A stretch of 64,000 nt of DNA, from positions 62,001 to 126,000 of the forward strand of contig CAMPBT010000002.1 of the NCBI GenBank assembly GCA_946641515.1, written 5' to 3'. Within the stretch, counting starts at the first letter, position 1; each line of letters begins with the position of its first letter. This document shows, piece after piece, positions 60,279 to 64,000 of this stretch. The position numbers and the translations under genes were made by a program. Under the pieces are notes generated by a model. That model was not told the origin of the DNA and searched no databases. It saw only the letters and a program-made list of their open reading frames with translations. Source of the stretch: UBA3210 sp002363635 (GTDB lineage Bacteria > Bacillota_I > Bacilli_A > RFN20 > CAG-449).

Positions 60279-61230
60279 TGTTATCACTTAATAAATGCAT
60301 AATGACATTTATTATTATCTCCATTTCATCAGGTTTAGATTCAGCAGTTAATAATGTAATAGCAACTAATGTATTATTAGATATTACTAATTTACCATTT
60401 TTAACTAATCTCTTATTTTTATTTAAAAATTCTAAGAATAGAGTTGCAGCTATTCTTTTACAACCATCTGCAAAAGGATGGTCTTTTACTAAGAAATATA
60501 ATAAGTGTGCAGCTTTATCTTCTATTGTAGGATATAATTCAGTGCCAAATACATTTTGGTATACTGCTTCTAATATACCATTTAATTTACCATTTTCTTT
60601 TTCTACACCAAATAGATTGGAATCATTATTGAATTTCATTGAATCTATAATTTTTCTAGCTTCATTATATTCAATTTTATAAATAGTATCATTGCCCTTA
60701 GGCTTTTCAAGTCTTTGATGATCATAATCATCTAATAAATCAAGAGCATTAGTATATGTTTTAATTACTTCAGTAAGTTCATATGAATCGATATTTAAAG
60801 CAGACGCTAACATTTTATTTTGAATGTCTATTACTTTATTTAATTTTTCTAATCTCTTATTATTTATTGAATAACCTTGTATTAAATATTCTTTTAATAC
60901 CTTATTAGCCCATCTTCTAAAAATTATACCTCTTTGAGATTTTACTCTATAGCCAACAGATATAATCATATCAAGATTATAATAATTAATTTTTCTTTTT
61001 ATATTTCTGTTTCCTTCATTTTGAACCTGTTCCAAAATGGAACAAGTTGAATCATCTAATTCTCCATCATTTAATATATTATTGATATGTTTTACAATAG
61101 CTGGTCTATTCACATTGAATAGAGAAGCCATATCTTCAGCTCTCAACCAAACTGTATCATTTTCTTTATCCGTTCTTACATCAAGTTCAAAATCATTATC
61201 TACAAATTTTACAATATCATATTTTTCCAT
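60271..61230 (-). CDS. RhuM-type N-terminal domain fused to Fic/DOC domain
   Basis: The ATG at 61230 (MEKYDIVKF) has AGGGGG nine bases upstream. The 319-residue protein has a RhuM-like N-terminal part (TVWLRAEDMASLFNVNRPAI, YYNLDMIISVGYRVKSQRGI) that resembles KilA-N/Bro-type domains. It continues into a C-terminal Fic/DOC core with HPFADGCKR near residue 252. The Fic consensus HPFx(D/E)GNxR carries Asn where this protein has Cys, which could alter catalysis. Fic domains transfer AMP or phosphate to target proteins. First gene of a coupled pair with the XRE-GNAT protein. Confidence 0.85.
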   Translation of the reverse strand: MEKYDIVKFVDNDFELDVRTDKENDTVWLRAEDMASLFNVNRPAIVKHINNILNDGELDDSTCSILEQVQNEGNRNIKRKINYYNLDMIISVGYRVKSQRGIIFRRWANKVLKEYLIQGYSINNKRLEKLNKVIDIQNKMLASALNIDSYELTEVIKTYTNALDLLDDYDHQRLEKPKGNDTIYKIEYNEARKIIDSMKFNNDSNLFGVEKENGKLNGILEAVYQNVFGTELYPTIEDKAAHLLYFLVKDHPFADGCKRIAATLFLEFLNKNKRLVKNGKLVISNNTLVAITLLTAESKPDEMEIIINVIMHLLSDNNE

Positions 61231-61256
61231 ATACATCATCCCCCTTCGATAATTTA

Positions 61257-61322
61257 ATTATCCCACTATATTGATTGAATTTCAATAATAACTTATAAGA
61301 AAGTTGATTTAATTTCAATAAT
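61257..61322 (-). promoter_or_regulatory. Promoter of the Fic/GNAT pair with a 33-base-spaced direct repeat
   Basis: On the minus strand TTGAAA (61280-61285) and GATAAT (61257-61262) have a 17-base spacer. TTGATTGAATTTCAATAAT (61271-61289) recurs as TTGATTTAATTTCAATAAT at 61304-61322 (plus strand, one mismatch, 33 bases apart). The first copy covers the -35 box, which suggests autoregulation by the XRE domain. Confidence 0.7.
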
Positions 61323-61330
61323 CTTGCAAA

Positions 61331-61360
61331 GAAAAAAGATTGATAATTTGTATCAATCTT
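61331..61360 (-). terminator. Terminator of tRNA-Trp
   Basis: AAGATTGATA/TATCAATCTT around a five-base loop is followed by TTTTC on the minus strand. Confidence 0.85.
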
Positions 61361-61372
61361 ATTGTTCTTTTA

Positions 61373-61446
61373 TGGCAGGGATAGCAGGAATCGAACCCGC
61401 ATTAGCGGTTTTGGAGACCGTTGTACTACCATTGTACGATATCCCT
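61373..61446 (-). tRNA. tRNA-Trp(CCA)
   Basis: A 74-base cloverleaf with acceptor AGGGATA/TATCCCT, anticodon loop CTCCAAA (anticodon CCA), T-loop TTCGATT, discriminator G and encoded CCA. It reads only UGG, in agreement with UGA not being Trp. Single gene with its own terminator. Confidence 0.96.
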
Positions 61447-61559
61447 ATTTGCCTTATTCAAATAACTTGAACAAGTTTTATTATATCGGTTTTACGTTTT
61501 AAATCAATATATTTTTAATTAATTAAGCATAAAAATTATTTAATTAACTTAGCTAAACA

Positions 61560-61586
61560 AAATAGAGAGGATTTCCCTCTCTATTT
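61560..61586. terminator. Terminator of the yqeY gene
   Basis: AAATAGAGAGG/CCTCTCTATTT with a five-base loop lies just past the stop codon. Confidence 0.85.
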
Positions 61587-61606
61587 ATATGTTTAATTAC
61601 AAATAA

Positions 61607-62029
61607 TTAAAGTGATTTAGCAACTTTTGAAACTAAAGACATTTCAACCTTGCCTGCAAAGTTTGCTTTGAAGTGTTTCATAATTGAAGGCATTGATTTA
61701 TCTTCAAGTTTAGAGATTTCTTCTCTAATTTCTTCTTCTGATAACATCTTTGGTAAGTATTGTTTTAATACTTCTTCTTGATGTGTTAATGAAGCGACAT
61801 TTTCACTTCTACCTGCTTGTTCAAACTGAGCTTTTTCATCTGCAAGTTCTTTTAATGTTTTCATGATAATTTGAATCATATCAACATCACCGATTTCTTT
61901 ACCTGCTTGCTTTAATTCAATTGACTGAAGCATGTACTTGTTAATGACAATATCATAGACTGCTCTAGCATCAGCATCTTTATTCTTCATTGCCATCATT
62001 TTTGCTTTTTTAAATTCATCTAATAACAT
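61607..62029 (-). CDS. yqeY: GatB/YqeY domain protein
   Basis: A 140-residue YqeY-like protein, the stand-alone form of the tail domain of GatB. LKQAGKEIGDVDMIQIIMKT, EEVLKQYLPKMLSEEEIREEI and the final GKVEMSLVSKVAKSL match the family. It may bind tRNA or help amidotransferase or RNA metabolism; the role is not established. GGAG precedes the ATG, ten bases upstream. Monocistronic. Confidence 0.92.
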   Translation of the reverse strand: MLLDEFKKAKMMAMKNKDADARAVYDIVINKYMLQSIELKQAGKEIGDVDMIQIIMKTLKELADEKAQFEQAGRSENVASLTHQEEVLKQYLPKMLSEEEIREEISKLEDKSMPSIMKHFKANFAGKVEMSLVSKVAKSL

Positions 62030-62090
62030 AGGTTTTCTCCTTTATATACATATAAAATGGTACTCTTAAATAATTAAGATATCAAGATAC

Positions 62091-63950
62091 CTACTCATTT
62101 CTTTCTAGGTATTCTAGAGTTAATAATTCAAGTTCGTCACTTGCTTTTTTAATTTGTTCGTCGAGTTTTTTCATCTTATCTGGATAAGTGTAATTTTCTT
62201 CTTTAAATTCTTCTTCTTTCCAGAATTTAATTTTCTCTTCAAGTTTAGCAATCTTTTCTTCAAGTTTAGAAGTAGAACCACCAGTATGAGTTCTTTTAAC
62301 TGGAATTTCTTTCTTTACTGGTTCTTCTTTTACTTCATTATCTAAATTAAATAAATTTGCTTCTAATTCTTTAAATTCTTTATAAGAACCCTCATGGAAA
62401 TATGATTTCTTATTAGTAAAATATAAAATCTTATTCGCGATTTCATCAACGAAGTGACGATCGTGAGAAACAAAGATAATTGTTCCTTCATAATTATCTA
62501 AAGCACGAATTAATGCTTGTTTAGTTAATAAATCTAAATGGTTAGTAGGTTCATCTAAAAGTAATAAATCATATTCTTTTAAGATGATTCTTGCTAAAAC
62601 TAAACGCATCTTTTCTCCACCAGATAACATATCTAATGTTTTAAAGAAATCATCATCGTGGAAATTAAATTTACCTAAATGATTATATACACCTTTTTCA
62701 CCCATAAGAGGGAATTCATCAAGTAACCAATTAGTAATTGTCTTATCACCATGAATATCAAAATGATGTTGATCAATATAGCCAATATTTAATCCTCTAT
62801 ATCTAATGATTTCTCCTTCTAGAGGTTTTTCACTTCCCATAATGTATTTAAGTAAAGTAGTTTTACCTGTACCATTATCACCCATAATAGCAAGTCTATC
62901 TTTACCAAGTACTAAGAAATTAACATCATTAACTAATGGTTTATCATATCCAATAACTAGGTGTTCTGCACCGATAATCTTTTTACCTTCAAGAGCATCA
63001 CCTTTAAACATGATTTTAATTTCTCTTTCTGGTCCATCAGGTTTATCAATCATCTTCATATGTTCAAGCTTATGAACTCTATCTTTCGCACGATTAACAA
63101 ATCTAGGTTTAGGCATATAGAATTCAATGAATCTCTTCATCTTTTCTATTTCTTTTTGTTGATTGTTATAAGCTTGTAATTGATTCTCATATCTAATCTG
63201 TTTTTCTTTGATATAAAAATCATAATTACCTTTATAGTAATCTAATTTTTCATTATCAATTTCATAAATCTTAGTTGCTAAAGCATTAATGAAGTATCTA
63301 TCGTGAGAAACAAAGATTAATGTTCCTTCATAGGTTTTTAAATATGATTCTAACCATTCAATAGTAGATAAATCTAAGTGGTTAGTAGGTTCATCTAAGA
63401 CAAGTAATTCCGGCTTTCTAAGTAAGAGTTTTGCAAAAGACATCTTAGTCTTTTCTCCTCCGGAGAAAGAATTAATAGGTCTAGAATAATCTTCTTTACT
63501 AAATCCAAACTTAGAAAGGATCATATCAATCATATATTCATAGTCATAACCATTATGAAGAGTAAAATAATTTTGTTTCTTACCGTATTCTTCAATTAAA
63601 GCGTTATTTGAAGGCTCTTGAGCGAGTTTTGCTTCTAATCTAGATAAATCCTCACCGAGCTTCATTAAGTCTTTAAATACAAGTTTTGCTTCTTCATATA
63701 AAGTATTAGTTTCAGAAGAAATAACTTCTTGAGATAAATAACCAATATTAATATTTCTTGCTAAAGCAATATTACCTTTAGTAGGTTCTTCTTTACCAAG
63801 AATTAACTTAATTAATGTAGTTTTACCTGTACCATTAGAACCAACAAAGGCTACTCTATCTCCTTCAAAGATATTAAAGGAAACATCATTAAAAATGTCC
63901 TGAGTAGGATATCTAAATACTAAGTTTTGAACTGATAATATTGTCTGCAT
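62091..63950 (-). CDS. ABC-F family ribosome-associated ATPase
   Basis: A 619-residue protein with two ABC domains and no membrane segment. Walker A occurs at GSNGTGKTT (37-45) and GDNGTGKTT (about 356-364). Two FSGGEKTKM/LSGGEKMRL signatures and two LDEPTNHLDL Walker B regions are present, with a P-site-tRNA-interacting linker of basic helices between them. A charged C-terminal coiled coil (about 560-619) resembles Uup/YdiF. ABC-F proteins act on ribosomes stalled by difficult nascent chains or antibiotics; a resistance role is not shown. The start lies near the window end with a short leader. Confidence 0.92.
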   Translation of the reverse strand: MQTILSVQNLVFRYPTQDIFNDVSFNIFEGDRVAFVGSNGTGKTTLIKLILGKEEPTKGNIALARNINIGYLSQEVISSETNTLYEEAKLVFKDLMKLGEDLSRLEAKLAQEPSNNALIEEYGKKQNYFTLHNGYDYEYMIDMILSKFGFSKEDYSRPINSFSGGEKTKMSFAKLLLRKPELLVLDEPTNHLDLSTIEWLESYLKTYEGTLIFVSHDRYFINALATKIYEIDNEKLDYYKGNYDFYIKEKQIRYENQLQAYNNQQKEIEKMKRFIEFYMPKPRFVNRAKDRVHKLEHMKMIDKPDGPEREIKIMFKGDALEGKKIIGAEHLVIGYDKPLVNDVNFLVLGKDRLAIMGDNGTGKTTLLKYIMGSEKPLEGEIIRYRGLNIGYIDQHHFDIHGDKTITNWLLDEFPLMGEKGVYNHLGKFNFHDDDFFKTLDMLSGGEKMRLVLARIILKEYDLLLLDEPTNHLDLLTKQALIRALDNYEGTIIFVSHDRHFVDEIANKILYFTNKKSYFHEGSYKEFKELEANLFNLDNEVKEEPVKKEIPVKRTHTGGSTSKLEEKIAKLEEKIKFWKEEEFKEENYTYPDKMKKLDEQIKKASDELELLTLEYLERNE

Positions 63951-64000
63951 AATCTTTTACCTATGATATTTTAACTAAATATGTCCATTTTTTAAAGTAA

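Overview
The window is AT-rich bacterial DNA with short spacers, strong GGAGG-type ribosome binding sites, many intrinsic terminators, single-membrane lipoproteins and Gram-positive style regulation (cre boxes, a lysine riboswitch, DegV, an AEC transporter, ABC-F). Together these point to a low-GC Firmicute or Mollicute relative, probably a gut anaerobe of the Erysipelotrichia/RFN20/Acholeplasma neighbourhood. That placement is an inference. The code is standard: tRNA-Trp carries CCA and Trp is TGG throughout. TGA is nevertheless almost never used as a stop. There is no rRNA, IS element, prophage or CRISPR array.

Layout. 1-5.3 kb: a partial aldose 1-epimerase, an unknown anchored protein, two small membrane proteins (one with a Gln/Met/Asn-rich tail), and a CAT-like acetyltransferase coupled to a DUF1653 protein. 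5.4-12.4 kb: two giant paralogous ABC-FtsX fusions. 12.6-18.9 kb: an unknown protein, an XRE regulator with a repeat protein, an AEC carrier, a flavodoxin and a GPH sugar symporter behind two cre sites. 19-20 kb: an MntA/HepT toxin-antitoxin locus with a periodic operator array and a hepT gene that needs a -1 frameshift. 20-28 kb: MATE pump behind a leader terminator, tRNA-Leu and tRNA-Arg, DegV, a probably leaderless XRE membrane regulator, a diguanylate cyclase and a metallophosphoesterase lipoprotein. 28-31.5 kb: a duplicated phosphatase fragment, tRNA-Arg(CCT), and an operon of a His-rich G3E GTPase, a GTPase/DUF1980-like fusion and a degenerate methyltransferase.

31.6-46.5 kb: GH36 alpha-galactosidase, a lysine-riboswitch-controlled amino-acid ABC transporter, then mostly housekeeping genes (RarA, tyrosine phosphatase, DUF2804, YlmH, hydrolase, Fe-ADH, RuvX, ArsB-like transporter) and a lipoprotein. 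46.7-56.1 kb: rubredoxin, then a cre-controlled operon that looks like complete transaldolase-type sulfoglycolysis. A YihQ-like sulfoquinovosidase releases sulfoquinovose, a FucI-like isomerase makes sulfofructose, an FSA-like transaldolase yields sulfolactaldehyde, a YihU-like reductase makes dihydroxypropanesulfonate, and a TauE protein exports it. A GPH importer, a ROK repressor and a DUF4867 protein complete the set. 56-64 kb: TcdA, two lipoproteins, gene remnants, a RhuM-Fic/XRE-GNAT pair, tRNA-Trp, YqeY and an ABC-F protein.

The strongest leads are the hepT slippery site with its 33-bp operator array, the sulfoglycolysis operon whose glycosidase has Gln at the sulfonate-binding Arg position, the G3E GTPase operon, a tRNA-Arg with a paired 19-56 change, and a phosphatase fragment about 10 kb from its parent gene.
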